NCBI RefSeq assembly: GCF_000015725.1
Contig: NC_008825.1
Location: 2,294,001 to 2,358,000, forward strand
Length of the DNA: 64,000 nucleotides
DNA from: Methylibium petroleiphilum PM1
GTDB taxonomy: Bacteria; Pseudomonadota; Gammaproteobacteria; Burkholderiales; Burkholderiaceae_C
Direction: 5' to 3'
Numbering within the stretch: the stretch's first letter is position 1; every line of letters starts with the position of its first letter. Made by a program: the position numbers and the translations under genes. Under the pieces are notes generated by a model. It was not told the origin of the DNA. It did no database searches and saw nothing but the letters and a program-made list of their open reading frames with translations. Below are positions 20,821-31,465 of this stretch, piece after piece.

Positions 20821-21603
20821 TCAGGGCAGCCAGTCGAACGCGGGCGTGCGTTCGGGCAGGTCGAGGTTCGCATCGTATTGCGGACCGAGGAAATACAGGC
20901 CATCCGGGGCAAAGGTGGGCGCAGCCCGGCGGCGATCGCCCGCGGCCAGCACCTCGGCCAGCCACTGCGGCGCTCGCACACCCTGCCCTACGGCCAGCAG
21001 GCAGCCCATCAAGTTGCGGACCATGTGGTGGAGAAAGGCGCTAGCCTCGAACTCAAAACGCCAGTAGGCGCCGCAGCGAACGATCTCGATACGCCTCAGG
21101 TTCTTCACCGGGCTGGCCGCCTGGCACTCGGCTGAGCGGAAGGCGCTGAAATCATGCTCGCCGATCAGGTGGGCTGCCGCCTCGCGCATGGGCGTCGCAT
21201 CGAGTGGCCGGAACACCCAGCCGACGGCACCGGCCTCGATGGCCGGCCGCACGGGGGACTCCAGCAGCAGGTAGGCATAGCGCCTTCCACGCGCGCTGTT
21301 GCGCGCGTGGAAGGCGGCATCGACCGGCCGGCACCATTGCACGGCGATATCAGGAGGCAGGTAGCGGTTGGTGCCGCGCACCCAGGAGAACGGCTCACGC
21401 TCGATCTCGGTGTCGAGATGGACCACCTGGTTGAGCGCATGCACGCCAGCGTCGGTGCGCCCGGCGCACACGGTGCGCACCGGCCGATCGGCGAAGCGGG
21501 CCAGGGCCTCCTCGACCCGGTCCTGCACCGTGAGTCCGTCGGGTTGGCTCTGCCAGCCCCGGTAGGCGCCGCCGCGATAGCTCAGGCCCAGGGCCAATCG
21601 CAT
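20821..21603 (-). CDS. truA: tRNA pseudouridine(38-40) synthase
   Basis: Modifies uridines 38-40 in the anticodon stem of many tRNAs. 260 residues. The catalytic Asp 51 is in CAGRTDAGVHA. Other TruA hallmarks are YRGWQSQP near the start, the RYAYLLLE strand, and FRSAECQA with the C-terminal HHMVRNLMGCLLAVG helix. It starts 46 bases after fimV in the conserved fimV-truA-trpF order. Confidence 0.96.
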   Translation of the reverse strand: MRLALGLSYRGGAYRGWQSQPDGLTVQDRVEEALARFADRPVRTVCAGRTDAGVHALNQVVHLDTEIEREPFSWVRGTNRYLPPDIAVQWCRPVDAAFHARNSARGRRYAYLLLESPVRPAIEAGAVGWVFRPLDATPMREAAAHLIGEHDFSAFRSAECQAASPVKNLRRIEIVRCGAYWRFEFEASAFLHHMVRNLMGCLLAVGQGVRAPQWLAEVLAAGDRRRAAPTFAPDGLYFLGPQYDANLDLPERTPAFDWLP

Positions 21604-21649
21604 GGCCCGGAGCCCGGCTGGAGACGATCAGCGACCGAACCGACCCGGT

Positions 21650-24262
21650 TCAGCCGATGTCCTTCAGCATGCTCTGGGCCTTGGCTTTGAGCGTGCCGCC
21701 GGACTGCGCCACGACTTCCTGCAACAGGTCGCGGGCGCCTTCGAGATCACCGATCTGGCGGAACTCCTCCGCCAGTTCGAGCTTGCGGGACAGCGCCTCA
21801 TCGGTCGCTTCGTCGCCCGGCAGATCGAAGTTGCCGAGGTCGGGCAGCGACTCATCGGCCACGGTGGTGGAGACAGCCGGTTGGCTGGGATCGTCAAGCG
21901 AGAGGGACGGCAGGTCGAAGTCGAACCCGAGGTCCGGCGAGGCGGTCGGGGCCGCCGCGGCCGGCAGCGGCTGGGTGCGCTCCGGTGCCGAAGGCCGTGG
22001 GGTCTCGTCGAGCGCGCCGGGCACCGACACGTCCAGGTCCAGGTCGACTCCTGGGTCCTCGAGGATTTCCGAACGCTGCGCATCGAAGCGCGACGGAGAC
22101 GGCAACACCGATTGCGGCATGGTGCTGGCGCCGAGCGCCTCCACCACGGCGCCGCCGTCGACCGGCGCACCGGGCGGGCGGCCGCCCGGCTGGAACAGCG
22201 GGTTTTCGGGGTCGATGCCGGCGCCGAGCTGCTGCGCGCGCAGCCAGTCCTCGCCTTCGCCACCGGTCAGCGCATAGAGCTGCGTGGCGAGCAGTTCGAA
22301 GCCCTTGGTGTCGCGGCGCTTCGCATAGACCTCGAGCAGCTTCAGCCGGATCGCCATGCGCTCCGGACTCGAGCGCATCGCTTCCTTGAGGATCTCTTCG
22401 GCCTGCAGATCGCGGCCGTAGGCCAGGTAGACATCGGCCTCGGCCACAGGGTCCACGTCGCCGATCGCATCGAGCTGGCTCAGAGAGTAGCTCATCGATG
22501 ACGGCACGCCGGTCGCGTCGCGGGTGTCGACGCGCTGCCCACCACTCGCACCGAAGAACGAATCCGGCTGCAGGCGACTTTCGAGGAACGAGGTCTCGCC
22601 GCTGTCGCGCTTGCCCTGGCGCATGCGGTAGAAGCCGAAGCCGGCGAGGAGCGCGACCAGCACGCCGACACCCGGCAGCAGCAACGGGTTCTCGAGCAAG
22701 CCGTCGAGGAAGCTCGGGCCCGCGCTGGGTGCCGGTGCCGGGGCAGTTGCCGGCTCGCTGGCTGCCGTCGACGCTGGCGCAGCAGCGACCGGCAGCGCCT
22801 CGGAGGGTGCCGAAGCCACCGCCGGAGGCACTTCCGGGCTGGGCGCCGGGGCGGGCGCGGGGACAGGGGCCGGCGCAGGGGCTGGCTCGGGAGCCGGGGG
22901 CGGGACCGGCGCGGGCGGCGGCGGAGCGGGAACTGGTGCGGGCGCAGGAGCGGGCTTCGGCGGCGTCGGCGGGACGACCACTGGCGCGGGTACGCTGACC
23001 CCCGGCTTGGCTACCGCAGCTGAAGCCGCCGAACCGGCCGCGGCCGCTCCCTGCAATTTCTTCAGTTCCTCGACGTTCTTGGCCAATTCGGCCACACGGG
23101 TGGAGCTGTCCTTCTGCTCGCGGCCTTTGGCCACCTGGTCTTCCGGCCCCGGCTTGCTCGCACCGACCGCACCCTTGCTCAAGGTCAGCTTGTCCGGCGT
23201 ACCACCAGCGGCCGTCTTGCGGTCCTGCACGTCCGCCTGCACCTTGCCCGCCGCAGAGCGGCTGCTGTCGGGCGCGGCCGCAGTGGGCACGCCACCGGCG
23301 AGCTTGGCACGGTAGGCGCCGAAGTCGGCGCTCTGCGCCTGGATCACCTGCCGGGCGTCGGATGGCGTGATGGCCTGGGTCTCTTCACCGGACGGAACAT
23401 TGAGCACGGCGCCGGCCTTGAGCCGGTTCATGTTGTTGCCGAGGAAGGCGCCGGGGTTGCTGCGATAGAGCGCCACCAGCATCTGGTCCAGCGACACGCC
23501 GGGCTGCTGCGTGCGAGTGGCGATGCGGTACAGCGTGTCACCCGCCTTGACGCGGTACTCGGACGCGGCACCCGTGCCAGCCGGCTCGGCCGCCGCAGCG
23601 CGCGGTGCCGGTGCCGGTGCCGGTGCCGGTGCCGGTGCCGGTGCCGGTGCCGGTGCCGGACGCGGAGCCGGGGCCGGGGCCGGGGCCGGGGCCGGGGCCG
23701 GAACCGCCCCGTTCGGGCTGGCGGGAGCGGCCGCGCGGGGCGGCAGCGGCGCCGCGACGGCGGGCGCCGCCGACGGCGCCGGCGAGATGACCGCCGGTGC
23801 AGATGCCGGCGCCGCGGCACGCGTGGCCGGCGGGTCGAACAGCATGGTGAACTCGCGCACCAGGCGCCCCGACGACCAGTTCAATTCGAGGATGACGTCG
23901 ACGAAGGGCTCGCCGACCGGACGATCGCCGGTCAGTCGCAGGTAGGGTCGGCCATCGGCGCGCCGCTGCAGCGTCACGTTCGCCGCCGACAGCGCTGCGT
24001 TGTAGTCGACCCCGGCCGCACGGTAGGCGTCGGGCGACGCCACCTTCACCTTCAGGCTCGAAGCCTCTTCCGGCGTGAGTGCGGTGACGTCGATCTCGGC
24101 CCGGAGCGCCTCCCCGAGTGCGGACTGAACCGACAGACGCCCCAAGCCGAGCGCCGCCGCGTCGATCGGCATCCAGGCGCAAACCGCCAGCGCTGCAACA
24201 GCGACGGCGTTCAGTGTTCTGGGTGCACGAGCCTGCCCGACGCGGTTCTTTCGTTCTTTCAA
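21650..24262 (-). CDS. fimV: FimV-like polar hub protein with LysM domain
   Basis: Large inner-membrane protein that binds peptidoglycan and organises pole and type IV pilus functions in relatives. About 870 residues. Domains in order: signal peptide (about 10-36); FimV N-terminal domain (LGLGRLSVQSALGEALRAEI onward); an Ala/Pro tract coded by hexanucleotide repeats (about 187-219); LysM (about 234-291, YRVKAGDTLYRIA); a second Pro/Ala region (424-477); a membrane helix (about 525-550); an acidic cytoplasmic part with TPR-like segments; and the conserved FimV C-terminal domain (824-870, EFRQIGDLEGARDLLQEVV). The best start is TTG at 24262 with GGGAGG just upstream; a TTG four codons earlier is possible. 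Confidence 0.93.
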   Translation of the reverse strand: MKERKNRVGQARAPRTLNAVAVAALAVCAWMPIDAAALGLGRLSVQSALGEALRAEIDVTALTPEEASSLKVKVASPDAYRAAGVDYNAALSAANVTLQRRADGRPYLRLTGDRPVGEPFVDVILELNWSSGRLVREFTMLFDPPATRAAAPASAPAVISPAPSAAPAVAAPLPPRAAAPASPNGAVPAPAPAPAPAPAPRPAPAPAPAPAPAPAPAPAPRAAAAEPAGTGAASEYRVKAGDTLYRIATRTQQPGVSLDQMLVALYRSNPGAFLGNNMNRLKAGAVLNVPSGEETQAITPSDARQVIQAQSADFGAYRAKLAGGVPTAAAPDSSRSAAGKVQADVQDRKTAAGGTPDKLTLSKGAVGASKPGPEDQVAKGREQKDSSTRVAELAKNVEELKKLQGAAAAGSAASAAVAKPGVSVPAPVVVPPTPPKPAPAPAPVPAPPPPAPVPPPAPEPAPAPAPVPAPAPAPSPEVPPAVASAPSEALPVAAAPASTAASEPATAPAPAPSAGPSFLDGLLENPLLLPGVGVLVALLAGFGFYRMRQGKRDSGETSFLESRLQPDSFFGASGGQRVDTRDATGVPSSMSYSLSQLDAIGDVDPVAEADVYLAYGRDLQAEEILKEAMRSSPERMAIRLKLLEVYAKRRDTKGFELLATQLYALTGGEGEDWLRAQQLGAGIDPENPLFQPGGRPPGAPVDGGAVVEALGASTMPQSVLPSPSRFDAQRSEILEDPGVDLDLDVSVPGALDETPRPSAPERTQPLPAAAAPTASPDLGFDFDLPSLSLDDPSQPAVSTTVADESLPDLGNFDLPGDEATDEALSRKLELAEEFRQIGDLEGARDLLQEVVAQSGGTLKAKAQSMLKDIG
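23604..23657. repeat. Tandem hexanucleotide repeat GGTGCC, nine units
   Basis: Nine uninterrupted GGTGCC units on the plus strand, inside fimV. Read on the coding (minus) strand they give alternating Pro-Ala codons, so unit gain or loss keeps the frame and changes linker length by two residues per unit. This is a likely replication-slippage site. Confidence 0.95.
23670..23699. repeat. Tandem hexanucleotide repeat GGGGCC, five units
   Basis: Five perfect GGGGCC units on the plus strand, 12 bases after the GGTGCC array. They also code for Pro-Ala in fimV. The runs of four guanines, five times in 30 bases, are on the non-coding strand and fit the G-quadruplex pattern. Confidence 0.95.
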
Positions 24263-24439
24263 GGCGCCTCCCAAATACGAAATCCAAGCGTCGCGCGATG
24301 CGACTCGTTGTCCGCCGGTGCCGAGGCGAAACGCCGGGCAAGCCGAGCTGAAATGACTGAAATCACAATAACATCAAGCAGATACGGTGACAAGCTCATG
24401 CTCCGCGTGACGTCTTCGTGACCGTGGCGACCTGCGCAC

Positions 24440-24475
24440 CCGAGACGGCTTCGTTGTCACTCTGCAACGTCTCGG
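24440..24475 (-). terminator. Stem-loop between asd and fimV (weak terminator or attenuator)
   Basis: An 8-bp inverted repeat (CCGAGACG at 24440-24447, CGTCTCGG at 24468-24475) lies 25 bases after the asd stop on the minus strand. Inner bases GTTG/CAAC can extend the pairing. There is no T tract, so it is more likely an mRNA-end stabiliser or partial terminator ahead of the fimV promoter region. Confidence 0.4.
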
Positions 24476-24500
24476 TCCCAGGCGGTGCGCTGCCGGTCGT

Positions 24501-25628
24501 TCAAGCCTGCAGCAGGATGCGCAGCATACGCCGCAGCGGCTCGGCCGCACCCCACAACAACTGGTCGCCGATCGTGAACGCGCCCAGGTATTCCGGGCCC
24601 ATCGCCAACTTGCGAACGCGCCCGACCGGAATGCCGAGCGTGCCTGTCACGGCCACCGGTGTCAGGTCGCGGATCGTCGCCTCGCGCGTGTTCGGCACCA
24701 GCTTGACCCAGTCGTTGTCCTGGGCGATCAGGGCCTCCACATCGGCCAGCGGCACGTCCTTCTTCAGCTTGAAGGTCAACGCCTGGCTATGGCAGCGCAT
24801 GGCGCCGACACGCACACAGAAGCCGTCTACCGGGATCGCCGGCGTGCCAAAGCCTTCGCCGATGCCGAGGATCTTGTTGGTCTCGGCGCCCGCCTTCCAT
24901 TCCTCGCGGCTGACGCCTGCGCCGAGGTCCTTGTCGATCCACGGGATCAACGAGCCGCCCAGCGGCACGCCGAATTGCTGGGTCGCTTCGGCCGACAGGC
25001 CACGTTGCGTGTCGATGACCTGGCGGTCGATCTCGAGGATCGCGCTCTTCGGATCGTCGAGCAGCGCACGGACCGAGGCGTTCAGGGTGCCGAACTGCGT
25101 CAACAGTTCGCGCATGTGCTGTGCGCCGCCGCCCGAGGCCGCCTGGTAGGTCATCGAGCTCATCCACTCGACGAGACCCGCCTTGTACAGCGCACCCACG
25201 CCCATCAACATGCAGCTGACCGTGCAGTTGCCGCCGACCCAGTTGCGCCCTCCCTGGGCGAGCGCGTTCTCGATGACCGGCAGGTTCACCGGGTCGAGGA
25301 TGATGACGGCATCGTCCTTCATGCGCAGTGTGGAGGCGGCATCGACCCAATGGCCCTTCCAGCCTGCGGCGCGCAGCTTGGGGAAGACCTCGGTGGTGTA
25401 GTCGCCACCCTGCGCCGTGATGATGATGTCGCAGCGCTTGAGCGCCGCGATGTCGTGCGCATCCTGCAGGCGCGTCTCGTTCTTCGCCATCGCTGGCGCC
25501 GCGCCGCCAGCGTTGCTGGTGCTGAAGAACAGCGGCTCGATGAGGTCGAAGTCGCGCTCGGCGACCATGCGATCCATCAGCACGGAACCTACCATGCCGC
25601 GCCAGCCGACCAATCCTACGAGTGCCAT
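24501..25628 (-). CDS. asd: Aspartate-semialdehyde dehydrogenase
   Basis: Reduces aspartyl phosphate to the semialdehyde, the branch point for Lys/DAP, Met and Thr. 375 residues from the ATG at 25628, with GGAAAGG upstream; this is the Gram-negative long form. The NADP loop [11 protein letters not shown] is at about 4-14, the catalytic Cys 135 in [10 protein letters not shown], and the proton-acceptor His is in AMRCHSQAL near residue 275. It sits between leuB and fimV, as in Pseudomonas. Feeds metZ in the same gene block. Confidence 0.97.
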   Translation of the reverse strand: MALVGLVGWRGMVGSVLMDRMVAERDFDLIEPLFFSTSNAGGAAPAMAKNETRLQDAHDIAALKRCDIIITAQGGDYTTEVFPKLRAAGWKGHWVDAASTLRMKDDAVIILDPVNLPVIENALAQGGRNWVGGNCTVSCMLMGVGALYKAGLVEWMSSMTYQAASGGGAQHMRELLTQFGTLNASVRALLDDPKSAILEIDRQVIDTQRGLSAEATQQFGVPLGGSLIPWIDKDLGAGVSREEWKAGAETNKILGIGEGFGTPAIPVDGFCVRVGAMRCHSQALTFKLKKDVPLADVEALIAQDNDWVKLVPNTREATIRDLTPVAVTGTLGIPVGRVRKLAMGPEYLGAFTIGDQLLWGAAEPLRRMLRILLQA

Positions 25629-25721
25629 GTGATTGCCTTTCCAGTTCGAGAGTCCGGACCCCACTTGCCCGGCTCGTGTCGCCGGGGTCCAGGAAGGTGG
25701 GGCGAGACGAACCGGAGCCTG

Positions 25722-26813
25722 CTAGCTCTTGGTAATGGTTTTGCCGGTGATGGCGGCCACGACCGCATCACCCATCGCGCGCGTGCCCACCTTGGTGGTG
25801 CCCTCGGACCAGATGTCGGCCGTGCGCAGGCCCGCCGCGAGCACGGCATCCACGCCGCGCTCGATGCGAGCGGCGGCTTCGGGCTGGTTGAGGGAGAAGC
25901 GAAGCATCATGGCAGCGGACAGGATTGTAGCGAGCGGATTCGCCACGCCCTTGCCCGCGATGTCGGGCGCGCTGCCGTGGCTGGGCTCATACAGGCCCTG
26001 GTTCTTTGCGTTCAGCGAGGCGCTGGGCAGCATGCCGATCGAGCCGGTCAGCATGGCCGCCTCGTCACTGAGGATGTCGCCGAACATGTTGCCGGTGACG
26101 ATCACGTCGAAGGCCTTGGGCGCCTTGACCAGCTGCATCGCGGCGTTGTCGACATAGAGGTGGTCGAGCTTCACGTCCGGGTACTGGGCGTGGACCTCGG
26201 TGACGATGTCCTTCCAGAACTGGAAGGTCTCCAGAACGTTGGCCTTGTCCACGCTGGTGAGCTTGCCGCCGCGCTTGCGGGCCGCCTGAAAAGCCACGTG
26301 GGCGATGCGCTCGACTTCAGGGCGGCTGTAGCGCATCGTGTCGTACGCCTCCTCGGCCCCAGGGAAATGCCCATCGGGTGCACTGCGCCGGCCGCGCGGC
26401 TGGCCGAAGTAGATGTCGCCGGTCAGTTCGCGGATGATGAGGATGTCCAGGCCCGCCACCAGCTCGGGCTTCAGGCTCGACGCGTGCGTGAGCTGCGGGT
26501 AGCAGATGGCCGGGCGGAAGTTGGCGAACAGCCCCAGGTGCTTGCGCAGCCCGAGGATGGCCTGCTCGGGCCGCAGCGGGCGGTCGAGCTTGTCGAACTT
26601 CCAGTCGCCGACGGCGCCGAACAGGATCGCGTCCGCGCTTTGGGCAAGCTGCAGCGTGCTCTCGGGCAACGGATGACCCGCGGCCTCGTAGGCAGCGCCG
26701 CCCACCGGCGCAGCTTCCAGCTCGAAGCGCAGGTCCAGCACCTCCAGGACCCGGACCGCCTCGTCGACGATCTCGGGACCGATGCCGTCACCCGGCAACA
26801 CGGCAATCTTCAT
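25722..26813 (-). CDS. leuB: 3-isopropylmalate dehydrogenase
   Basis: NAD-dependent oxidative decarboxylase of leucine synthesis. 363 residues from the ATG at 26813, which has GAGGAA nine bases upstream; an earlier TTG three codons away is less likely. [15 protein letters not shown] is the classic start. [15 protein letters not shown]-type residues are seen as [28 protein letters not shown] and the Mg-binding [12 protein letters not shown] follow, then [14 protein letters not shown] in the cofactor site. Confidence 0.97.
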   Translation of the reverse strand: MKIAVLPGDGIGPEIVDEAVRVLEVLDLRFELEAAPVGGAAYEAAGHPLPESTLQLAQSADAILFGAVGDWKFDKLDRPLRPEQAILGLRKHLGLFANFRPAICYPQLTHASSLKPELVAGLDILIIRELTGDIYFGQPRGRRSAPDGHFPGAEEAYDTMRYSRPEVERIAHVAFQAARKRGGKLTSVDKANVLETFQFWKDIVTEVHAQYPDVKLDHLYVDNAAMQLVKAPKAFDVIVTGNMFGDILSDEAAMLTGSIGMLPSASLNAKNQGLYEPSHGSAPDIAGKGVANPLATILSAAMMLRFSLNQPEAAARIERGVDAVLAAGLRTADIWSEGTTKVGTRAMGDAVVAAITGKTITKS

Positions 26814-26833
26814 GCTCTGCAATTCCTCGTGGT

Positions 26834-27484
26834 TCAGGAGGCCAGCGTGTTCGCCAGCCAGGGCTTGCGCAGCAGGCGCTCGGCCTCGTAGGCGCGGATC
26901 TTGTCCGCGTGGCGCAGCGTCAGGCCGATGTCATCCAGGCCGCCGAGCAGGCAGTGCCGGCGGAACGGCTCGACGTCGAACGCCAGCTCGTCGCCGTCGG
27001 GCTTGACGACCACCTGGCGCTCTAGGTCGATCGTCAACTCGTAGCCCGGGAAGGCCGCCACCTCGTCGAACAGCCGCGCCACCTGCGCCTCGGGCAGCAC
27101 GATGGGCAGCAGGCCGTTCTTGAAGCAGTTGTTGAAGAAGATGTCGGCGAAGCTCGGCGCGATCAGCGCGCGGAACCCGTACTGGTCGATGGCCCAGGGC
27201 GCGTGCTCGCGGCTGGAGCCGCAGCCGAAATTGCGGCGCGCCAGCAGCACCGAGGCGCCACGGTAGCGCGGCTGGTTCAGCACGAAGTCCGGGTTGGGTC
27301 GGCGCGACGCCGGATCCTGCCCCGGCTCGCCATGGTCGAGATAGCGCCATTCGTCGAACAGGTTCACGCCGAAGCCGCTGCGCTTGATCGACTTGAGAAA
27401 CTGCTTGGGGATGATCGCGTCGGTGTCGACGTTCTCACGGTCGATCGGGGCGACCACGCCTCGGTGCAAACGGAAAGGCTGCAT
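26834..27484 (-). CDS. leuD: 3-isopropylmalate dehydratase small subunit
   Basis: Swivelling subunit of isopropylmalate isomerase, partner of LeuC. 216 residues from the ATG at 27484. The active-site loop [16 protein letters not shown] and the [15 protein letters not shown] start are diagnostic. It begins 35 bases after leuC. Many Burkholderiales have a small entericidin gene in this gap, but the space here is too short for one. Confidence 0.97.
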   Translation of the reverse strand: MQPFRLHRGVVAPIDRENVDTDAIIPKQFLKSIKRSGFGVNLFDEWRYLDHGEPGQDPASRRPNPDFVLNQPRYRGASVLLARRNFGCGSSREHAPWAIDQYGFRALIAPSFADIFFNNCFKNGLLPIVLPEAQVARLFDEVAAFPGYELTIDLERQVVVKPDGDELAFDVEPFRRHCLLGGLDDIGLTLRHADKIRAYEAERLLRKPWLANTLAS

Positions 27485-27519
27485 GGCTGTCGGTTTCAGG
27501 TGGAGGCGGTGACGGACGC

Positions 27520-28932
27520 TCAGGCGGCAATGCGCCGGACGTCGACGAAATGCCCTTCCATGGCGGCGGCGGCGGCCATCGCGGGGCTCACGAGGTGCGT
27601 GCGGCCGCCGGCGCCCTGGCGACCCTCGAAGTTGCGGTTGCTGGTAGACGCGCACCGTTCTCCGGGCTCGAGGCGGTCGGCGTTCATCGCCAGGCACATC
27701 GAGCAGCCCGGCTCCCGCCATTCGAAGCCGGCCGCCTTGAACACCGCATCGAGCCCTTCGCGCTCGGCCTGCGCCTTGACCAGCCCGGAACCCGGCACGA
27801 CCAGCGCCAGCTTCACGTTGCCGGCGATGCGCCCGCCGACGCGCCGCACCACCGCGGCGGCCTCGCGCAGGTCCTCGATGCGGGAGTTGGTACACGAGCC
27901 GATGAACACCTTGTCGATGCGGATGTCACCGATCGGCTTGTTCGGCTCGAGCGACATGTAGGTCAGCGCGCGCTCGATGGCGCCGCGCTTGCCAGCATCC
28001 TTCTCGCGGTCCGGATCGGGCACCCGGTCGTTGATCGAAAGCACCATCTCGGGCGAGGTGCCCCAGGTGACCTGCGGTGCGATCTGACCCGCATCGAGTT
28101 CGACCACGCGATCAAAGACGGCATCCTCGTCGGAATGCAGCGTGCGCCAGTAGGCGACCGCGTGCTCCCACTCCACACCTGACGGCGAGAACGGCCGCCC
28201 CTTCACGTACTGGATCGTCGTGTCGTCCACCGCGACCAGGCCGGCCCTCGCGCCGGCCTCGATGGCCATGTTGCACACCGTCATGCGGCCTTCCATGCTC
28301 AGCGCGCGAATCGCCGAGCCACCGAACTCGATGGTATGGCCGTTGCCGCCGGCCGTGCCGATGCGACCGATGATCGCCAGCACGATGTCCTTGGCGCTGC
28401 AGCCGGCCGGTAGCACGCCGTCCACCCGCACCAGCAGGTTCTTCGCCTTCTTGGCGAGCAGCGTCTGAGTCGCAAGCACGTGCTCGACCTCGCTGGTGCC
28501 GATGCCATGCGCCAGCGCACCGAAGGCGCCGTGGGTGCTGGTGTGCGAATCACCGCACACCACCGTCATGCCCGGCAGCGTGGCGCCCTGCTCCGGCCCG
28601 ATCACGTGCACGATGCCCTGGCGACGATCGTTCATCTTGAACTGCGTGATGCCGAAGCGGTCGCAGTTGGCGTCCAGCGTGTCGACCTGCAGGCGCGACA
28701 CCGGGTCGGCGATGCCCCGGGATCGGTCGGTGGTCGGCACGTTGTGGTCGCTCACCGCCAGATTGGCCGAAAGTCGCCAGATCTTGCGGCCGGCGAGGTC
28801 CAAGCCTTCGAAGGCCTGCGGGCTCGTCACCTCGTGCACCAGGTGTCGGTCGATGTAGAGCACGGCGGTGCCGTCGTCCTCGGAGTGGACGACGTGTTCG
28901 TCCCACAGCTTGTCGTACAGAGTGCGTCCCAT
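27520..28932 (-). CDS. leuC: 3-isopropylmalate dehydratase large subunit
   Basis: Aconitase-family subunit with a 4Fe-4S cluster. 470 residues from the ATG at 28932 ([15 protein letters not shown]). The first cluster cysteine is in [12 protein letters not shown], and the other two are in [16 protein letters not shown] and the [12 protein letters not shown] segment match the family. It is the first gene of the leuCDB-asd-fimV block on the minus strand, so the block's promoter should lie just upstream of 28932, after the gltA terminator. Confidence 0.97.
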   Translation of the reverse strand: MGRTLYDKLWDEHVVHSEDDGTAVLYIDRHLVHEVTSPQAFEGLDLAGRKIWRLSANLAVSDHNVPTTDRSRGIADPVSRLQVDTLDANCDRFGITQFKMNDRRQGIVHVIGPEQGATLPGMTVVCGDSHTSTHGAFGALAHGIGTSEVEHVLATQTLLAKKAKNLLVRVDGVLPAGCSAKDIVLAIIGRIGTAGGNGHTIEFGGSAIRALSMEGRMTVCNMAIEAGARAGLVAVDDTTIQYVKGRPFSPSGVEWEHAVAYWRTLHSDEDAVFDRVVELDAGQIAPQVTWGTSPEMVLSINDRVPDPDREKDAGKRGAIERALTYMSLEPNKPIGDIRIDKVFIGSCTNSRIEDLREAAAVVRRVGGRIAGNVKLALVVPGSGLVKAQAEREGLDAVFKAAGFEWREPGCSMCLAMNADRLEPGERCASTSNRNFEGRQGAGGRTHLVSPAMAAAAAMEGHFVDVRRIAA

Positions 28933-28956
28933 GGCCTCGATTTTAGGCGTCAACAA

Positions 28957-28984
28957 CAAGAAACCCCGGCGCAGGGCCGGGGTT
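28957..28984 (-). terminator. Rho-independent terminator after gltA
   Basis: A 9-bp perfect stem (AACCCCGGC at 28962-28970, GCCGGGGTT at 28976-28984) with a five-base loop is followed on the minus strand by TTTCTTG. It separates the citrate synthase transcript from leuC. Confidence 0.8.
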
Positions 28985-29007
28985 GCTCTGATTGGAGCGG
29001 ACCGGCG

Positions 29008-30321
29008 TCAGGCGCGCTCGGCAATCGGCGTGACGTCGCGGGCCGTTGCACCGACGAACAACTGGCGTGGGCGGCCGATCTTGTACTCGGGGTCGCCGAT
29101 CATCTCGTTGAGCTGCGCGATCCAGCCCACCGTGCGGGCCAATGCGAAGATGGCGGTGAACAGGCTCACCGGGATGCCGATGGCACGCTGGACGATGCCG
29201 GAGTAGAAGTCGACGTTCGGGTAGAGCTTGCGCGACACGAAGTAATCGTCTTCCAGCGCGATCTTCTCCAGTTCCATCGCCAGCTTGAACAGCGGATCGT
29301 TCTGCAGGCCCATCTCGGCGAGCACCTCGTGACAGGTCTCGCGCATCAGCTTGGCGCGCGGGTCGTAGTTCTTGTAGACGCGGTGTCCGAAGCCCATCAG
29401 GCGCACGCCCGAGTTCTTGTCCTTCACCTGCTCGATGAACTTGCCGACCTTGGCCACGCCGCCCATCTTCTGGATGTCTTCCAGCATGTTCAGACAGGCT
29501 TCGTTGGCCCCGCCGTGCGCCGGGCCCCACAGACAAGCCACCCCGGCCGCGATGGCGGCGAACGGGTTGGTGCCGGAGCTACCGCACAAACGCACCGTCG
29601 AGGTCGACGCGTTCTGCTCGTGGTCGGCGTGCAGGATGAAGATGCGGTCCATCGCGCGCACCAGCACATCGTTGGGCACGTACTCCTCACAGGGGGTACC
29701 GAACATCATCCGCATGAAGTTCGAGGTGTAGCTCAGATCGTTGCGCGGATAGATGTAGGGCTGGCCGATCGAATACTTGTAGGCCATCGCAACCAGCGTG
29801 GGCATCTTCGCGATCAGGCGGATCGCCGCGATCGCGCGGTGCTCCGGGTTCTGCACGTCGGTGCTGTCGTGATAGAAGGCCGACAGCCCCCCCACCAGAC
29901 CGGTCAGCACGGCCATCGGGTGGGCGTCCCGGCGGAAGCCGCGCAGGAAGAACTGCATCTGCTCGTTGACCATCGTGTGGCCGTTGACCGTCTTGACGAA
30001 CTTCGCCTTCTCGGTGACGTTCGGCAGTTCGCCGTTGAGCAGCAGATAGCAGGTCTCGAGGAAGTCGCAGTTCTCGGCCAGCTGTTCGATCGGGTAGCCG
30101 CGGTACAACAGTTCACCCTTGTCGCCGTCGATGTAGGTGATGGCCGATTGGCAGGACGCCGTGCTCAGGAAGCCCGGGTCGTAGGTGAACTTGCCGGTCT
30201 GTGCGTAGAGCTTGCGGATGTCGATCACGTCCGGGCCCACGCTGCCCTTGTAGATCGGCAAATCCATGCTGGGGCTGCCGTCGGAGAACGACAGGGTGGC
30301 TTTCACGTCGGACGGTGTCAT
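29008..30321 (-). CDS. gltA: Citrate synthase (type II)
   Basis: Condenses oxaloacetate and acetyl-CoA. 437 residues, the hexameric NADH-sensitive Gram-negative size. The active-site His residues appear in [12 protein letters not shown] and [13 protein letters not shown]; the catalytic Asp should lie near VDFYSGI. It closes the sdhCDABE-gltA run on the minus strand, 97 bases after sdhE. A terminator follows. Probably shares TCA-cycle regulation with the sdh genes. Confidence 0.97.
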   Translation of the reverse strand: MTPSDVKATLSFSDGSPSMDLPIYKGSVGPDVIDIRKLYAQTGKFTYDPGFLSTASCQSAITYIDGDKGELLYRGYPIEQLAENCDFLETCYLLLNGELPNVTEKAKFVKTVNGHTMVNEQMQFFLRGFRRDAHPMAVLTGLVGGLSAFYHDSTDVQNPEHRAIAAIRLIAKMPTLVAMAYKYSIGQPYIYPRNDLSYTSNFMRMMFGTPCEEYVPNDVLVRAMDRIFILHADHEQNASTSTVRLCGSSGTNPFAAIAAGVACLWGPAHGGANEACLNMLEDIQKMGGVAKVGKFIEQVKDKNSGVRLMGFGHRVYKNYDPRAKLMRETCHEVLAEMGLQNDPLFKLAMELEKIALEDDYFVSRKLYPNVDFYSGIVQRAIGIPVSLFTAIFALARTVGWIAQLNEMIGDPEYKIGRPRQLFVGATARDVTPIAERA

Positions 30322-30418
30322 GGCAGTTCCTTGGCTAGAGACTTCGAAGGGAGACGAAACGGAGCGGGACAAGGGGCAAAGAGCGAGGGACGAAAGCGAA
30401 ACGGAGCGCAGCGTGGCT

Positions 30419-30706
30419 TCAGGCGGGCCGCGGCGTGCGCAGTTGATCGAGCACCAGGCGAACCTCGGGGCGGTCGAGTTCAGCCTGGGGCTGCGTGCGC
30501 ACCAGCAACAGGTCCAGCAGATCGTTGTCCGGCAGATCCATCAGCGCTTCCAGGCCCGTCGCCTGACGCTCGGTCAGCGTGGCCTCGTGCCGTGCGAAGA
30601 AGCGCTCGATGAACAGATCGTTCTCGAGCAGGCCGCGGCGGCAACGCCAGCGCAGCTTGCTCAACGCAGCGGGGCTCAGCAGCGGATCATCGAGCACGTG
30701 GGCCAT
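30419..30706 (-). CDS. sdhE: FAD assembly factor SdhE
   Basis: Small cytoplasmic chaperone (95 residues) that promotes covalent FAD attachment to SdhA. The invariant RGxxE motif is seen in [14 protein letters not shown] (Arg 24, Gly 25, Glu 28). The helical remainder ends DNDLLDLLL, as in the family. It lies 19 bases after sdhB, the usual place. Confidence 0.95.
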   Translation of the reverse strand: MAHVLDDPLLSPAALSKLRWRCRRGLLENDLFIERFFARHEATLTERQATGLEALMDLPDNDLLDLLLVRTQPQAELDRPEVRLVLDQLRTPRPA

Positions 30707-30725
30707 GCAGGTCTGCCGGGTCGGG

Positions 30726-31430
30726 TCAGACGGCGCGGCGCACCATCAATTCCTTGATCTTGCCGATCGCCTTGGTCGGGTTCAGGCCCTTCGGGCAGAC
30801 GTCGACGCAGTTCATGATCGTGTGGCAACGGAACAGGCGATAGGGGTCCTCGAGGTTGTCGAGTCGCCCTGCGGTGTCCTGGTCGCGGCTGTCGGCGATG
30901 AAGCGGTAGGCCTGGAGCAATCCGGCCGGGCCGACGAACTTGTCGGGGTTCCACCAGAAGCTCGGGCAGCTGGTCGAGCAGCTCGCGCACAGGATGCATT
31001 CGTACAGGCCGTTGAGCTCGTCGCGCTCCTCCGGCGACTGCAGACGCTCCTTCTCGGGCGGCACCTCTTCGTTGACGAGATAGGGCTTGATCGAGTTGTA
31101 CTGCTTGAAGAACTGCGTCATGTCCACGATCAGGTCGCGGATTACCGGCAGCCCCGGCAGCGGCTTGAGCACCACGGTTCCCGGCAGCGTGCGCATGTTG
31201 GTCAGGCAGGCCAGACCGTTCTTGCCGTTGATGTTCATCGCGTCCGAGCCGCAAACACCCTCGCGGCACGAGCGACGGAAGCTCAGGCTCGGATCGACCG
31301 CCTTCAGCTTGTTCAACGCGTCCAGCAGCATGCGCTCGGAACCGTCGAGCTCGACCTCGAGCGTCTGCATATACGGCTTGGCGTCGGTGTCCGGGTCGTA
31401 GCGGTAGATCTGGAATGTGCGCTTGCTCAT
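30726..31430 (-). CDS. sdhB: Succinate dehydrogenase iron-sulfur subunit
   Basis: Carries electrons from SdhA flavin to quinone through three FeS clusters. 234 residues. The 2Fe-2S cysteines are in CREGVCGSDAMNINGKNGLAC (positions about 55-75). The 4Fe-4S cysteines are in CILCASCSTSC, and the 3Fe-4S set in CHTIMNCVDVCPKGLNP. The start is the ATG at 31430. It is 35 bases after sdhA. Confidence 0.97.
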   Translation of the reverse strand: MSKRTFQIYRYDPDTDAKPYMQTLEVELDGSERMLLDALNKLKAVDPSLSFRRSCREGVCGSDAMNINGKNGLACLTNMRTLPGTVVLKPLPGLPVIRDLIVDMTQFFKQYNSIKPYLVNEEVPPEKERLQSPEERDELNGLYECILCASCSTSCPSFWWNPDKFVGPAGLLQAYRFIADSRDQDTAGRLDNLEDPYRLFRCHTIMNCVDVCPKGLNPTKAIGKIKELMVRRAV

Positions 31431-31465
31431 GTTTTCGCTTCCTGGGGCGCTTCGGACTGGGGTGA

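Noticed and set aside
27485-27519. Possible entericidin gene between leuC and leuD
   Set aside because: The gap is only 35 bases, too short for the lipoprotein gene found at this place in some relatives.
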